64,000 nucleotides of DNA from Pandoraea horticolens (GTDB taxonomy: Bacteria > Pseudomonadota > Gammaproteobacteria > Burkholderiales > Burkholderiaceae), in NCBI RefSeq assembly GCF_902459555.1, contig NZ_CABPSM010000021.1:1-64000 (forward strand). Reading direction: 5' to 3'. Shown here one piece after another: positions 25,127 through 33,813 of this stretch. The notes under the pieces are model-generated. The model saw only the letters and a program-made list of their open reading frames with translations, did no database searches and was not told where the DNA came from. Within the stretch, counting starts at the first letter, position 1; each line of letters begins with the position of its first letter. The position numbers were made by a program, and so were the translations under genes.

Positions 25127-26017
25127 TCACTTGTAGGCATAACCACCGAACAGACCATGCGGACGCACGAGCAGCACGAGCGCCATGATCACGAACACGA
25201 CCGTGGCCGAAGCCTCCGGGTACCAAAGTTTGGTCAGTCCCTCCAGCACCCCGAGCGCGAGCCCCGTGACGACCGATCCGGCAATCGACCCCATGCCGCC
25301 AATCACCACGATGGCGAAGACCGTCACGATCATCGGTTGCCCCATGATCGGCGAGACTTGCATGATGGGGGCGGCCAGTACCCCCGCGAACGCCGCCAGC
25401 GCGGCGCCGAAGGCATAGGTAAGCGTGACCATGAGCGGCACGTTCACGCCGAATGTCTCGACGAGCCGCGCATTCTCGGTACCGGCTCTGAGCAGGGCCC
25501 CGATGCGGGTACGCTCGATGACGAACCACGTGAGCGCACAGGCGGCGAGCGACGCCGCGACCACCCACGCGCGATAATTCGGCAACACCATGAACGGCAG
25601 ACGCGTGGCGCCGGCGAGCAGCGCCGGCCCCTCGAACGACATGCCCGACACGCCGTACGCCGACCGGCCAAGCCCCTCGATGATGAGCGTGAGGCCGAGC
25701 GTGAGCAGCAGACCGTACAGATGATCGAGCTTGTAAATGCGAGAGAGCAGCCCGCGTTCGACGGCGGCACCGAGCAACCCAGCGGCCAACGGCGCGATCA
25801 CCAGCATCGTCCAGTAGTTCAGCCCGAGATACTGGCCGCCCATCCAAGCGACGAGCGCGCCGATCATGAACAGCGCCCCGTGCGCGAAGTTGATGACATT
25901 GAGCAAGCCGAAGATGACCGACAGGCCAAGACTCAGCACGGCGTAGAAGCACCCGTTGACCAGCCCGAGCATCAATTGGCTAAGCAACGCTGGCAGAGGA
26001 ATATCGAAAGGATTCAC
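25127..26017 (-). CDS. livH: Branched-chain-type ABC transporter permease, LivH-like
   Basis: Encodes 296 residues with about eight membrane helices. The opening LLSQLMLGLVNGCFYAVLSL and GLSVIFGLLNVINFAHGALF are the LivH signature, and GTENARLVETFGVN is the coupling loop for LivF/LivG. It pairs with LivM to form the channel. It lies 21 bp after livF. The transported compound is probably the substrate of the monooxygenase encoded upstream in the operon, not necessarily an amino acid. Confidence 0.93.
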   Translation of the reverse strand: MNPFDIPLPALLSQLMLGLVNGCFYAVLSLGLSVIFGLLNVINFAHGALFMIGALVAWMGGQYLGLNYWTMLVIAPLAAGLLGAAVERGLLSRIYKLDHLYGLLLTLGLTLIIEGLGRSAYGVSGMSFEGPALLAGATRLPFMVLPNYRAWVVAASLAACALTWFVIERTRIGALLRAGTENARLVETFGVNVPLMVTLTYAFGAALAAFAGVLAAPIMQVSPIMGQPMIVTVFAIVVIGGMGSIAGSVVTGLALGVLEGLTKLWYPEASATVVFVIMALVLLVRPHGLFGGYAYK

Positions 26018-26038
26018 GGCAATGACCTTCTGAGCGGG

Positions 26039-26794
26039 TTACACGTTGAGCAGCGTTTGCAGCGCCTGTGTATGGGCGGACAACCGGTCGGCGTCGAATT
26101 GCAGCGCGATGCGGCCGTGCTCCATGACATAGAAGCGCTCGGCCAGCGGCGCGGCAAAGTGGAAGTTCTGTTCGACAAGCACGATGGTGTAGCCGCGCGA
26201 TTTGAGCGTCTCGATCATGCGGGCGAGCGTGCGCACGATGGCGGGCGCCAACCCTTCGGATATCTCGTCGAGCAGCAACAACCGGACCCCCGTGCGCAGA
26301 ATGCGCGCGATGGCCAGCATCTGCTGCTCTCCGCCCGAGAGCCGCATGCCAGGACTGTGACGGCGCTCCGCCAGATTCGGGAACATCGCGTAGATCTCGT
26401 CGAGCGACATTCCGGCCTGCCCCGGTGCGGCACCGCCCGTCGCCAGCACAGGCGGCAGCAGCAGGTTTTCCTCGCACGACAGACTGGCGAAGATGCCCCG
26501 CTCCTCCGGACAGAAACCCACACCGCATCGTGCGATCTTGCGCGTCGGCAGGCCGATGGTCTCGCGTCCGAAAACGCGCACCGAGCCGGCACGCGTATCC
26601 GTGAGCCCGAGAATGGCGCGCAACGTCGTGCTGCGGCCCGCGCCGTTTCGTCCCAACAGGCTGACGACCTCACCCTGCCCCGCCACCAGATCGACGCCAT
26701 GCAGAATGTGCGATTCGCCGTACCACGCTTGCAGGCCGGTCACCGCCAGCGCCGGAACGCTGGCTGCAACAAGCGACGACTCGTAGGCCTTCAT
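26039..26794 (-). CDS. livF: Branched-chain-type ABC transporter ATPase, LivF-like, with Arg in Walker A
   Basis: A 251-residue ATPase. LQAWYGESHILHGVDL and the signature LSGGEQQMLAIARIL are typical LivF; Walker B with catalytic Glu is RLLLLDEISEGLAP. Walker A reads GRNGAGRST: Arg54 replaces the nearly universal Lys that binds ATP phosphates (codon 26635-26633). The D-loop region also has DEISEG where the family usually has DEPSEG. The rest of the protein is intact, and the partner LivG has a normal Walker A. The start overlaps the livG stop by four bases. A sequencing error is possible, but Lys-to-Arg in this context needs a single AAG/AGG or two-base change. Confidence 0.92.
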   Translation of the reverse strand: MKAYESSLVAASVPALAVTGLQAWYGESHILHGVDLVAGQGEVVSLLGRNGAGRSTTLRAILGLTDTRAGSVRVFGRETIGLPTRKIARCGVGFCPEERGIFASLSCEENLLLPPVLATGGAAPGQAGMSLDEIYAMFPNLAERRHSPGMRLSGGEQQMLAIARILRTGVRLLLLDEISEGLAPAIVRTLARMIETLKSRGYTIVLVEQNFHFAAPLAERFYVMEHGRIALQFDADRLSAHTQALQTLLNV

Positions 26795-27570
26795 GCGTGC
26801 GCTCCTTCCAGCGTGGCATCCGCCGACCCCATGTAGGCTTCACGCACCCGAGCATCGCCCGTGACCGTGGCGTAGTCGCCTTCGGCCAGAATCTCGCCAC
26901 GCTGCAATACGGTGATCGTGTCGGCGATGCCCGACACCACTTTCATGTTGTGCTCCACCATCAGCACCGTGCGTCCGGCCGCGACTTGCCGGATGAGCAC
27001 AGCCACCCTCTCGACATCCTCATGCCCCATGCCTTGCGTGGGCTCGTCGAGCAGCATGACGTCCGGCTCCATGGCAAGCGTCGTGGCGATTTCCAGCGCC
27101 CTTTTGCGTCCATAGGGCAACGATGCGGTCAACTCGTGCGCATAGGCGGCAATGCCGACCTCATCGAGCAACGCCATCGCACGCGTATCCAGATCGCCCA
27201 GCCCGCGCGTGCTGCGCCAGAAGTGATAGGACTGGCCCGTGGCACGTTGCAACGCCACGCGCACGTTCTCGATAACGGACAGATGCCCGAACACCGCCGA
27301 GATCTGGAACGAGCGGATCATGCCGCGCCGCGCCACCGCCGCCGGGGCGAGACGGGTGATGTCCTCGCCACGATAGAAAATCTGGCCCGACGTCGGTGTC
27401 AGGAACTTGGTCAGGAGGTTGAAACACGTTGTCTTGCCCGCACCGTTCGGACCAATGAGCGCGTGAATCGCCCCGCGCCTGACCTTCAGATCTACGCCGT
27501 CCACCGCGGTGAAGCCGCGAAACGCCTTGGTGAGCTGCCGGGTTTCGAGAATGATGTCGTCGTGATGCAT
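26791..27570 (-). CDS. livG: Branched-chain-type ABC transporter ATPase, LivG-like
   Basis: Encodes 259 residues. Walker A is GPNGAGKTT; the family-specific segment RRGMIRSFQISAVFGHLSVI follows; the signature is degenerate (LPYGRKRALEIATTLA); Walker B is VMLLDEPTQGMGHEDVERV and the H-loop is LMVEHNMKVV. Start 27570 (MHHDDIILETRQLTKAF) is chosen because the fold starts there; the longer frame to 27981 is antisense-like noise within the DUF2848 gene. It lies four bases after the DUF2848 stop and overlaps livF by four, so the genes are translationally coupled. Confidence 0.93.
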   Translation of the reverse strand: MHHDDIILETRQLTKAFRGFTAVDGVDLKVRRGAIHALIGPNGAGKTTCFNLLTKFLTPTSGQIFYRGEDITRLAPAAVARRGMIRSFQISAVFGHLSVIENVRVALQRATGQSYHFWRSTRGLGDLDTRAMALLDEVGIAAYAHELTASLPYGRKRALEIATTLAMEPDVMLLDEPTQGMGHEDVERVAVLIRQVAAGRTVLMVEHNMKVVSGIADTITVLQRGEILAEGDYATVTGDARVREAYMGSADATLEGAHA

Positions 27571-27574
27571 GCGC

Positions 27575-28282
27575 TTACCCCACCACTGGTAGCGGGGTAA
27601 TACCGTAACCATGTTGCAGTCGACGTTCGAGCACGGGGTCTTCCAGCTCGAAATCGAAACGCTCGGCCGAACGAATACCGCCGATGGCCGCCAGCGTGCC
27701 GCACAGCATGGCGGTGCCGTCTTCGAAGCGCCCGCCTGCCTCGGCGAAGCGCGCGAGCAGATCCTGCGGCGAGCGCATCGCCGTGACCGGCCCCTGCTGG
27801 TACAGCACCTTTTCGCCGCCGATGTTGGCGTAGCTGCGCAGCATGAGCCTGTCCCAATGCGGCTCGATGTCGGCCAGCCGCCACAGCATCGTCGCGCAGG
27901 GTTTCTCGCACATCTGCTTCGAGACGGTGACCCCGTAGGTTTCCACCTCGCGGTCCGTGTGGTCCGACGCCACACCGACATACGTTTCGCCCCCGCTGCG
28001 CACGAGCAGAAACTCGACCTCGCCGCTGCTTGCGCGTCCGCTCGCCTCGATGTGGGCCTGCGTCGTGAGGCGGTCGCTCGATACCCGGTAGAACATCGGT
28101 GTTGCCGCCGGGCGCTTCACGCCCAGCACCTCCAATTCACGGATGTGATGCTCCATCGCTTCGACGTCCCGCCCCGTCCAGCCCGCAATCACAAGCTGTT
28201 TAATGGCGACATCGCGCTCGACGATACCGTCTGCTGTCTGTACAACGAAATGCATGAGATTCATCTTGCCAACTCCGGTCAT
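27575..28282 (-). CDS. DUF2848 family protein, putative catabolic enzyme
   Basis: A 235-residue soluble protein with the DUF2848 pattern (MHFVVQTADGIVERDVAIKQ, then VLGVKRPAATPMFYRVSSDR, and GVASDHTDREVETYGVTVSK). The family is often seen beside catabolic genes; its chemistry is not established to my knowledge. The ATG at 28282 has AGGAAG eight bases upstream; two further in-frame ATGs follow within 30 bases. It sits between the substrate-binding protein and livG in a tight operon, so it probably acts on the imported compound or its oxidation product. Confidence 0.82.
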   Translation of the reverse strand: MTGVGKMNLMHFVVQTADGIVERDVAIKQLVIAGWTGRDVEAMEHHIRELEVLGVKRPAATPMFYRVSSDRLTTQAHIEASGRASSGEVEFLLVRSGGETYVGVASDHTDREVETYGVTVSKQMCEKPCATMLWRLADIEPHWDRLMLRSYANIGGEKVLYQQGPVTAMRSPQDLLARFAEAGGRFEDGTAMLCGTLAAIGGIRSAERFDFELEDPVLERRLQHGYGITPLPVVG

Positions 28283-28299
28283 GGCCTGACTTCCTGGGA

Positions 28300-29541
28300 T
28301 CACTTCTTCACGAGCGCGCACTGGCTCTGGGCGAGCGGACGAAACGCCTCGTTGGCGGGGATCGTCTGCAGCACCTTGTAGTAATCCCAGGGCTTCTTCG
28401 ATTCCTTGGGCGACTTCACTTCCACGAGATACATGTCATGCACCATCAGGCCGTCGGGGCGAATCTGACCGCCTTTGGCGAAGAAGTCGTTGATGGGTGC
28501 CTGTTTCATCGACGCCATGACCGTGTCGGCCTCGTCGGTGCCGGTGCGCTGCACGGCTTGCAAGTAGTGCATGACAGACGAATAGGTGCCTGCGTGTACG
28601 AGCGTCGGCATCTTGCCGGTCTTCGCGAAGAAGCGCTGGGCCCAGGTGCGCGAGGCGTCGTCGCGGTCCCAATAGAAAGCGGTGGTCAACGTCATGCCCT
28701 GCGCCGCTTCGAGTCCGAGGCTGTGAATGTCGCTGATGAACATGTGCAGACCGGCAATCTTCTGTTTGCCGGGGGCGGTGATGCCGAACTCGCGCGCCGT
28801 CTTGATCGCATTCACGGTGTCCGCACCGGCATTGGCCAGCGCAATCACCTTGGCGCGCGACGCCTGCGCTTGCAGCAGATAGGACGACAGGTCCGACGAA
28901 TTGAGCGGATGCTTCGCGCGGCCCACGACCTTGCCGTTCACGTGTTGCAGCGCTTCGGTAGCGTCCTTCTCCAGCGACGCGCCCAGCGCGTAGTCGACGG
29001 TGAGGAAATACCAACTGTTATCGCCGCTGCGCGTCATCGCCTTGACCGTGTTCGACGCGAACGAATAGGTGTCGTACGAGTACTGCACCGTGTACGGCGA
29101 ACAGTCCTCGTTGACGAGCCGTGTGGTGCCCGCGCCCGTCACGATGGCGATACGGCGCTTGGCCTTGGCGACGTTGGCCACCGCCAGCGCCACGGACGAC
29201 GGCAGCAAGTCCTCGACGACGTCGACCTGCTGGTTGTCGAACCAGTCGCGGGCGATGGTCGCCGCCACGTCGGTCTTGTTCTGATGATCGGCCGAAATCA
29301 CTTTGACCGGCACGCCGTTGACCTTGCCGCCAAAGTCGTCGACGGCCATTTGCGCGGCAATTACCGAGCCCTTGCCGCCGATGTCGGAGAAGATCGACGA
29401 CATGTCGGTAAGCACGCCGATCTTCACGACCCCGTCGCTCATCTTGCCGGGCTGAGCCTGTGCGGCGAACGGCACGGCGAAGGCGGCGGCGAGCACCAGG
29501 GCAGCCATTAACGTGGTACGATTTGCGCGAAACGTAAACAT
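28300..29541 (-). CDS. Periplasmic substrate-binding protein of the Liv-type importer
   Basis: A 413-residue type-1 periplasmic binding protein (LivK/AmiC-like). The signal peptide runs LMAALVLAAAFAVPFAAQAQ. The mature start (VVKIGVLTDMSSIFSDIGGK) and YTVQYSYDTYSFASNTVKAM are typical of members binding aromatic acids or unusual ligands rather than leucine. Two cysteines (in NEDCSPY and QSQCALVKK) could form a disulfide. It is 18 bp before the DUF2848 gene. A clear paralogue with the same ends and motifs is encoded at 59263-60522. Confidence 0.92.
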   Translation of the reverse strand: MFTFRANRTTLMAALVLAAAFAVPFAAQAQPGKMSDGVVKIGVLTDMSSIFSDIGGKGSVIAAQMAVDDFGGKVNGVPVKVISADHQNKTDVAATIARDWFDNQQVDVVEDLLPSSVALAVANVAKAKRRIAIVTGAGTTRLVNEDCSPYTVQYSYDTYSFASNTVKAMTRSGDNSWYFLTVDYALGASLEKDATEALQHVNGKVVGRAKHPLNSSDLSSYLLQAQASRAKVIALANAGADTVNAIKTAREFGITAPGKQKIAGLHMFISDIHSLGLEAAQGMTLTTAFYWDRDDASRTWAQRFFAKTGKMPTLVHAGTYSSVMHYLQAVQRTGTDEADTVMASMKQAPINDFFAKGGQIRPDGLMVHDMYLVEVKSPKESKKPWDYYKVLQTIPANEAFRPLAQSQCALVKK

Positions 29542-29647
29542 AATGTTTTCCCGATAGCCTGTAGAGGTGTGATGTGGGTGAAAACGTCTCCCGGCGGCAC
29601 GGCAACGCCCTCACGTTCGCCGCGCCCAATGCCCTGCCTTGAACGTG

Positions 29648-30028
29648 TCAGGCCGGGTCGTAGTAGTGAATTTCGAGAAGCAGACAGCCGCCGTTCGACT
29701 TGAACGGGCCGTGGAACGCGCCTGGCGGGCGGCACGCATAGGTGTTCGGCGCAAACGCTTCACCGCCCTCGCCCTGTGCGTCGTTGCCGACCGTCAGATC
29801 GCCCGAGACGAGATAGACCTCCTCCCAGTAGGTATGCACGAACGGGGCCGTGGTGTAGATGCCCGGTGCGAAGCGCAGCAAACGCGTGCGGCTGCCCGCG
29901 CGGTTCGGCTCGTCGAGCGAGCCCGCGAGAATCTTCTGTTCGATGCCCGGGGGATAGCCCGGCGGCACCTCCCATCCCTCTTTCATATCGATGGAGTGAA
30001 ACTCGTCATGCAACTTGTTGATCGCCAT
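29648..30028 (-). CDS. Cupin-domain protein in the monooxygenase operon
   Basis: A 126-residue single cupin barrel. Cupin motif 1 is imperfect (TTAPFVHTYWEEVYLVSGDL; His, Tyr-Trp and Glu positions), and motif 2 reads APNTYACRPPGAFHGPFKSN with Pro-Gly and His present. This resembles the ChrR/acetylacetone-dioxygenase-like small cupins, which may bind a metal and act as dioxygenases or isomerases. The gene lies between the HpaB-like oxygenase (88 bp) and the binding protein (107 bp) on the same strand, so it probably processes the oxidised substrate. AAGGAG precedes the ATG. Confidence 0.82.
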   Translation of the reverse strand: MAINKLHDEFHSIDMKEGWEVPPGYPPGIEQKILAGSLDEPNRAGSRTRLLRFAPGIYTTAPFVHTYWEEVYLVSGDLTVGNDAQGEGGEAFAPNTYACRPPGAFHGPFKSNGGCLLLEIHYYDPA

Positions 30029-30056
30029 GGGAACTCCTTGTCTGTGGCGGGTAATA

Positions 30057-30089
30057 CCGTCGTAGTGCCGTCGTAGTGCCGTCGTAGTG
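30057..30089. repeat. Three tandem copies of an 11-bp unit
   Basis: CCGTCGTAGTG repeats three times without a gap between the HpaB-like and cupin genes. It lies in noncoding sequence just after the oxygenase stop. Copy number could vary between strains. Confidence 0.8.
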
Positions 30090-30115
30090 CGGTTGTGGTG
30101 GAAATGAAGTGCGGC

Positions 30116-31597
30116 TCAGGCCGCGACCGGCTGCCGGACGATCTCGTCCGAGAGCGCATAGGTACCGAGCAGGTTGTCGACCAGCCGCGTGGCCTTCTGC
30201 CAGTCGTACGTGCGATAGGCGTGGCCTTTGGTCACGAACGTGGCGCCGGCGTAGAACATCTCGTACTGGTTATGGCGCGAAGCGAATTCGGAGCCCACGG
30301 CGTCCCAGGCAAGCTTGAAAAACTTGACGCGCTCTTCGGCGTTGGCCACCGGCGACTTCTGCGTCTTCTCGATAATGCTGGCGAGCATCGGGTTTTCGAA
30401 GTCGTGGATGCTCGACGGCAGCATGATCATGCCGCCGCCTGCCAGTTCGCGAAGCGTGCCGAGCACCTTGCCGTAGAGCTGTTGGGTGAGCACTTGCGAG
30501 CCGTAGAGCAGGTTGCGGTCCGGCACGTAGTAGCCCTTCTCCATATGGCCCTTCGCCTCCATACCGTGCACCCACGCCTCGACCATCGCCGCCTCGGCCG
30601 CCAGTTGTCCGAGCGTCTCGCGTACTTGCGGGAAGGCATTGGTGCCGTTCACCTCGGTAATGCGCAATGCGATGCCCACGAGAAAGCGCAGCTTGACCAT
30701 CAGCCGCACCTGACATTGATAGTTCTGGTAGCTGTGGGCAGGCGTGGCGTGGAACTGCTTCGCGCACATGGCCGTGTCGCCGGCGACGAAGATGCGCTCC
30801 CACGGCACTTTCACGTCGTCGAAGTACAGTACGGCGTCGTTCTCGTCGAAGCGCGACGCGAGCGGGTTATCGAACACCGACGTGGCGCTGCCCTCGTAAG
30901 ACTTGCGCGACAGCACGCGCAGGCCCTGGGTATTCATGGGGATCGCAAACGACAGTGCGTACATCTCGTCGCCCGCCTTGAGCGGCTGGATGCAACTGCA
31001 GAAAACCTCGTTGGCCATGATGCCGCTGGTGGCGAGCATCTTTGCGCCCCGCACCGTAATGCCCTCGTGGTCCTGGTCCACAATGCCGACAGCGAGGTAC
31101 TTGTCCTCTTGCTCGTGCGCGGCTTTCGACTGATTGGCCTGCGGGTTCACGATCACATACGTCAGGAACAGGTCGTTGTCGCGAGCGTATTTGTAGTAGT
31201 CGCGCAGCGCCCCCGCGCGCTTGGTGTCGTATTGTTCGAAAACGTCGATACCCATCACCATGCCTGAAATGCACGAGGCCACGTGATCCGGCGAGCGTCC
31301 CATGAAGCCGTAATGCAACTCGCTCCACGCTTCGAGCATCTCGCGGCGTTGCACGAGTTCGTCGTAGCTCGTGGGCAACTGCCAGATGCGCGAGACCTGA
31401 TCGCCCGTGTCCGGCGACGCGAAGGTCATTGCCTCGAGGTTCTCGGGACGCGCCTGAAAGTCGTACAGACTCGCGTAGCTGCGAATGGAATTGCGGAACG
31501 CCGAATGGGTGGTCACGTCACCGACGGCCTTGCCGTCGATATACACTTCGCGTCCGTCACGCAGTTGGCCGATATGTTGACTACCGTTCTTTACCAT
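30116..31597 (-). CDS. FADH2-dependent aromatic monooxygenase, HpaB-like oxygenase component
   Basis: Encodes 493 residues of the 4-hydroxyphenylacetate 3-monooxygenase (HpaB) family, which hydroxylates phenolic or related rings using reduced FAD supplied by a separate reductase. The family opening (REVYIDGKAVGDVTTHSAFR), the segment NPQANQSKAAHEQEDKYLAV, the flavin-contacting GAKMLATSGIMANEVF and the acyl-CoA-dehydrogenase-like helices near TNAFPQVRETLGQLAAEAAM are present. Start 31597 has AGGAGA upstream; the longer frame runs into the reductase gene. The HpaC-like reductase is 26 bp upstream. The true substrate is not shown; pathways for phenols, nitrophenols and N-heterocycles all use this class. 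Confidence 0.9.
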   Translation of the reverse strand: MVKNGSQHIGQLRDGREVYIDGKAVGDVTTHSAFRNSIRSYASLYDFQARPENLEAMTFASPDTGDQVSRIWQLPTSYDELVQRREMLEAWSELHYGFMGRSPDHVASCISGMVMGIDVFEQYDTKRAGALRDYYKYARDNDLFLTYVIVNPQANQSKAAHEQEDKYLAVGIVDQDHEGITVRGAKMLATSGIMANEVFCSCIQPLKAGDEMYALSFAIPMNTQGLRVLSRKSYEGSATSVFDNPLASRFDENDAVLYFDDVKVPWERIFVAGDTAMCAKQFHATPAHSYQNYQCQVRLMVKLRFLVGIALRITEVNGTNAFPQVRETLGQLAAEAAMVEAWVHGMEAKGHMEKGYYVPDRNLLYGSQVLTQQLYGKVLGTLRELAGGGMIMLPSSIHDFENPMLASIIEKTQKSPVANAEERVKFFKLAWDAVGSEFASRHNQYEMFYAGATFVTKGHAYRTYDWQKATRLVDNLLGTYALSDEIVRQPVAA

Positions 31598-31623
31598 GAC
31601 TCTCTCCTGAAACCCTGGGGAAC

Positions 31624-32142
31624 TCACGCCGCCACCGGCGTGGTGTCGAGCGAGCGGTACTGCCCGCCGAAGAAAATGAGCGGCCGGCCGTCGTGGCGCG
31701 CCGCGTGGTGCACAACCCGTCCCACAAAGATCACGTGATCGCCGCCGTCGTGTTGCGCATACGGCTCGCATTCGAAGGCAGCCAGCGCCCCCGGCAGCCG
31801 GCCAATGCCCTCGCCCTCGAAGCTCACGCCGTCCCACTTGTTGCCCCGGACAGTCGCGAAACGGTTGGAGGTGTCGCGCTGGCTCTCGTCCAGCACATTC
31901 ACCGTGTAGCGCGCGGCCATGCACAGGTCGTCGAGGCTCAGACAGCGCCGGTCGACCGAGAACAGCACCAGCGGCGGCGCGAGCGAGACCGAATTGAACG
32001 ACGCCACAGTGATACCGATGGGCGGCCCGTCGTCGCGGGGCGCCGTGATCACGGCCACGCCTGTGGCAAACATGGCGAGCGTGCGACGGAACTGTCGCGC
32101 CTCGTCTTCCGAAGCCTGTACTGCGGTCGATGCGTCGTTCAT
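31624..32142 (-). CDS. Flavin reductase, HpaC-like partner of the monooxygenase
   Basis: A 172-residue NAD(P)H:flavin oxidoreductase of the split-barrel family. FRRTLAMFATGVAVITAPRD and GITVASFNSVSLAPPLVLFS are the standard flavin-binding strands; the carboxyl part contains GGDHVIFVGRVVHH with the conserved His. It reduces FAD for the adjacent HpaB-like oxygenase. An excellent ribosome site (AAGGAGGT) precedes ATG 32142, the first gene of the nine-gene operon. An AT-rich inverted repeat lies 80-126 bp upstream. Confidence 0.9.
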   Translation of the reverse strand: MNDASTAVQASEDEARQFRRTLAMFATGVAVITAPRDDGPPIGITVASFNSVSLAPPLVLFSVDRRCLSLDDLCMAARYTVNVLDESQRDTSNRFATVRGNKWDGVSFEGEGIGRLPGALAAFECEPYAQHDGGDHVIFVGRVVHHAARHDGRPLIFFGGQYRSLDTTPVAA

Positions 32143-32221
32143 GATTACCTCCTTCTCGAAGCGGCCTCGCAGCGAAACGACACTCGTTTTGCCGCTTCAC
32201 CCGTCAAACCGTCTTTCGTAT

Positions 32222-32268
32222 TTAGCTTTGTTTGTTAGTAATTATTGAACGTTAACAAAAATAGCTAA
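32222..32268. promoter_or_regulatory. Long AT-rich inverted repeat before the monooxygenase operon
   Basis: TTAGCTTTGTTTGTTA and TAACAAAAATAGCTAA match as inverted arms at 14 of 16 positions, separated by 15 bases. It lies 80 bp upstream of the first operon gene, where promoter and operator would be expected. The rest of the 414-bp gap to iscS (32143-32556) shows no gene. The regulator is probably the MarR protein encoded at 33814-34356, or an unlinked one. Confidence 0.55.
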
Positions 32269-32556
32269 TCAAGCAAGGTAAACCCTGAGCGCGAAGAAAG
32301 TGCACATGCTTTTCGCTGGTGCATCGCCGCACCCGAACCGGGCAAAACCCTTACTGATCATGGGGTTTCATGGGTGGCGCATTGCACAAGACACAACCGG
32401 ATTGCGCACAACCTATCTCGCTGACTCAGGTCATCCCGGACACAAAAGGGGCGGCATGAAACCCTTTTTTCAATGTGGGAGAGTGCGATTCGTGAGAAAT
32501 GCGGTGCTACACTCGGCCGCAATTCAAGATGTCCACCGGACGATTCGGAGTTCCCT

Positions 32557-33789
32557 ATGCCGTCTACTACGCCGTCGCTTTTCGAAGCCCCCATCTACAT
32601 GGACTACAGCGCAACGACCCCGGTCGATCCGCGCGTGGTCGAGACAATGGTTCCGTACCTGAACGTCAATTTCGGCAATCCCGCTTCGCGCAGTCATAGC
32701 TACGGCTGGACGGCCGAAGAGGCCGTGGAGACGGCCCGCGAACACGTCGCCGCGCTGCTGGGTGCCGATTCGCGCGAGATCGTCTGGACGTCTGGCGCGA
32801 CCGAAGGCAACAACCTCGCCATCAAAGGCGCGGCGAATTTCTACAGCGGCAAGGGCAAACACCTGATTACCGTGAAGACCGAGCACAAAGCCGTGCTCGA
32901 CACCATGCGCGATCTGGAACGGCAAGGGTTTGAGGTCACTTATCTTGACGTGCAGGAGGACGGCCTGATTACGGTCGATACGGTGCGCAACGCCATGCGC
33001 CCGGACACCATCCTGGTGTCGGTGATGATGGTGAACAATGAAATCGGCGTGATTCAACCGATCGCGGAGATCGGCGAACTGTGCCGCGAGCGCGGCATCG
33101 TGTTTCACTGCGACGCCGTGCAAGCCGCAGGCAAGATCCCGATCGATCTGCAAACGCTCAAGGTCGATCTGATGACGGTCACGGCCCACAAGCTTTATGG
33201 CCCGAAGGGCATCGGCGCGCTGTATGTGCGCCGCAAACCCCGCATTCGTATCGAAGCGCAGATTCACGGCGGCGGCCACGAACGCGGCATGCGCTCGGGC
33301 ACGTTGCCGACGCATCAGATCGTGGGGATGGGCGAAGCGTTCCGGCTGGCGAAGCTCGAACTGGCGTCGGAAGCCGCACGCGTCGGCGCGCTGCGCGACC
33401 GCCTGCTCGCAGGTCTTCAGACGATGGACGAGGTGTATATCAACGGCGACATGATCCACCGCGTGCCGCACAATCTGAACGTGAGCTTCAACTTCGTGGA
33501 AGGCGAGTCGCTCATCATGGGGATCAAGGGCGTAGCGGTGTCGTCGGGCTCGGCGTGCACATCGGCGTCGCTCGAACCGTCGTTCGTGCTGCGCGCGCTC
33601 GGGCGCAGCGACGAACTCGCGCACAGCTCCATCCGATTCACCTTGGGGCGCTTCTCGACCGAGGCGGAAGTCGACAGCGTGATCGAACAGGTGCGCGGCA
33701 CCGTCGGCAAGCTGCGCGCGATGAGTCCGCTATGGGATATGTATCAGGACGGTGTCGATCTGAACTCGATTCAGTGGGCGGCTCACTGA
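32557..33789 (+). CDS. iscS: Cysteine desulfurase, IscS type
   Basis: A PLP enzyme that takes sulfur from cysteine for iron-sulfur clusters, thiolated tRNA and, in some organisms, selenium delivery. The 410 residues include [20 protein letters not shown], the PLP Lys in [14 protein letters not shown] (about 212), and the persulfide Cys in [19 protein letters not shown] (about 334) on the long group-I loop. The end ([17 protein letters not shown]-like) matches IscS. It is not beside iscR, iscU or hscAB, so it is a standalone copy. Start 32557 is chosen by family alignment. It may also support the selenium genes 12 kb away, which is inference. Confidence 0.93.
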   Translation: MPSTTPSLFEAPIYMDYSATTPVDPRVVETMVPYLNVNFGNPASRSHSYGWTAEEAVETAREHVAALLGADSREIVWTSGATEGNNLAIKGAANFYSGKGKHLITVKTEHKAVLDTMRDLERQGFEVTYLDVQEDGLITVDTVRNAMRPDTILVSVMMVNNEIGVIQPIAEIGELCRERGIVFHCDAVQAAGKIPIDLQTLKVDLMTVTAHKLYGPKGIGALYVRRKPRIRIEAQIHGGGHERGMRSGTLPTHQIVGMGEAFRLAKLELASEAARVGALRDRLLAGLQTMDEVYINGDMIHRVPHNLNVSFNFVEGESLIMGIKGVAVSSGSACTSASLEPSFVLRALGRSDELAHSSIRFTLGRFSTEAEVDSVIEQVRGTVGKLRAMSPLWDMYQDGVDLNSIQWAAH

Positions 33790-33813
33790 GGGAGCGCTGG
33801 TGCCGCGCCGGGT

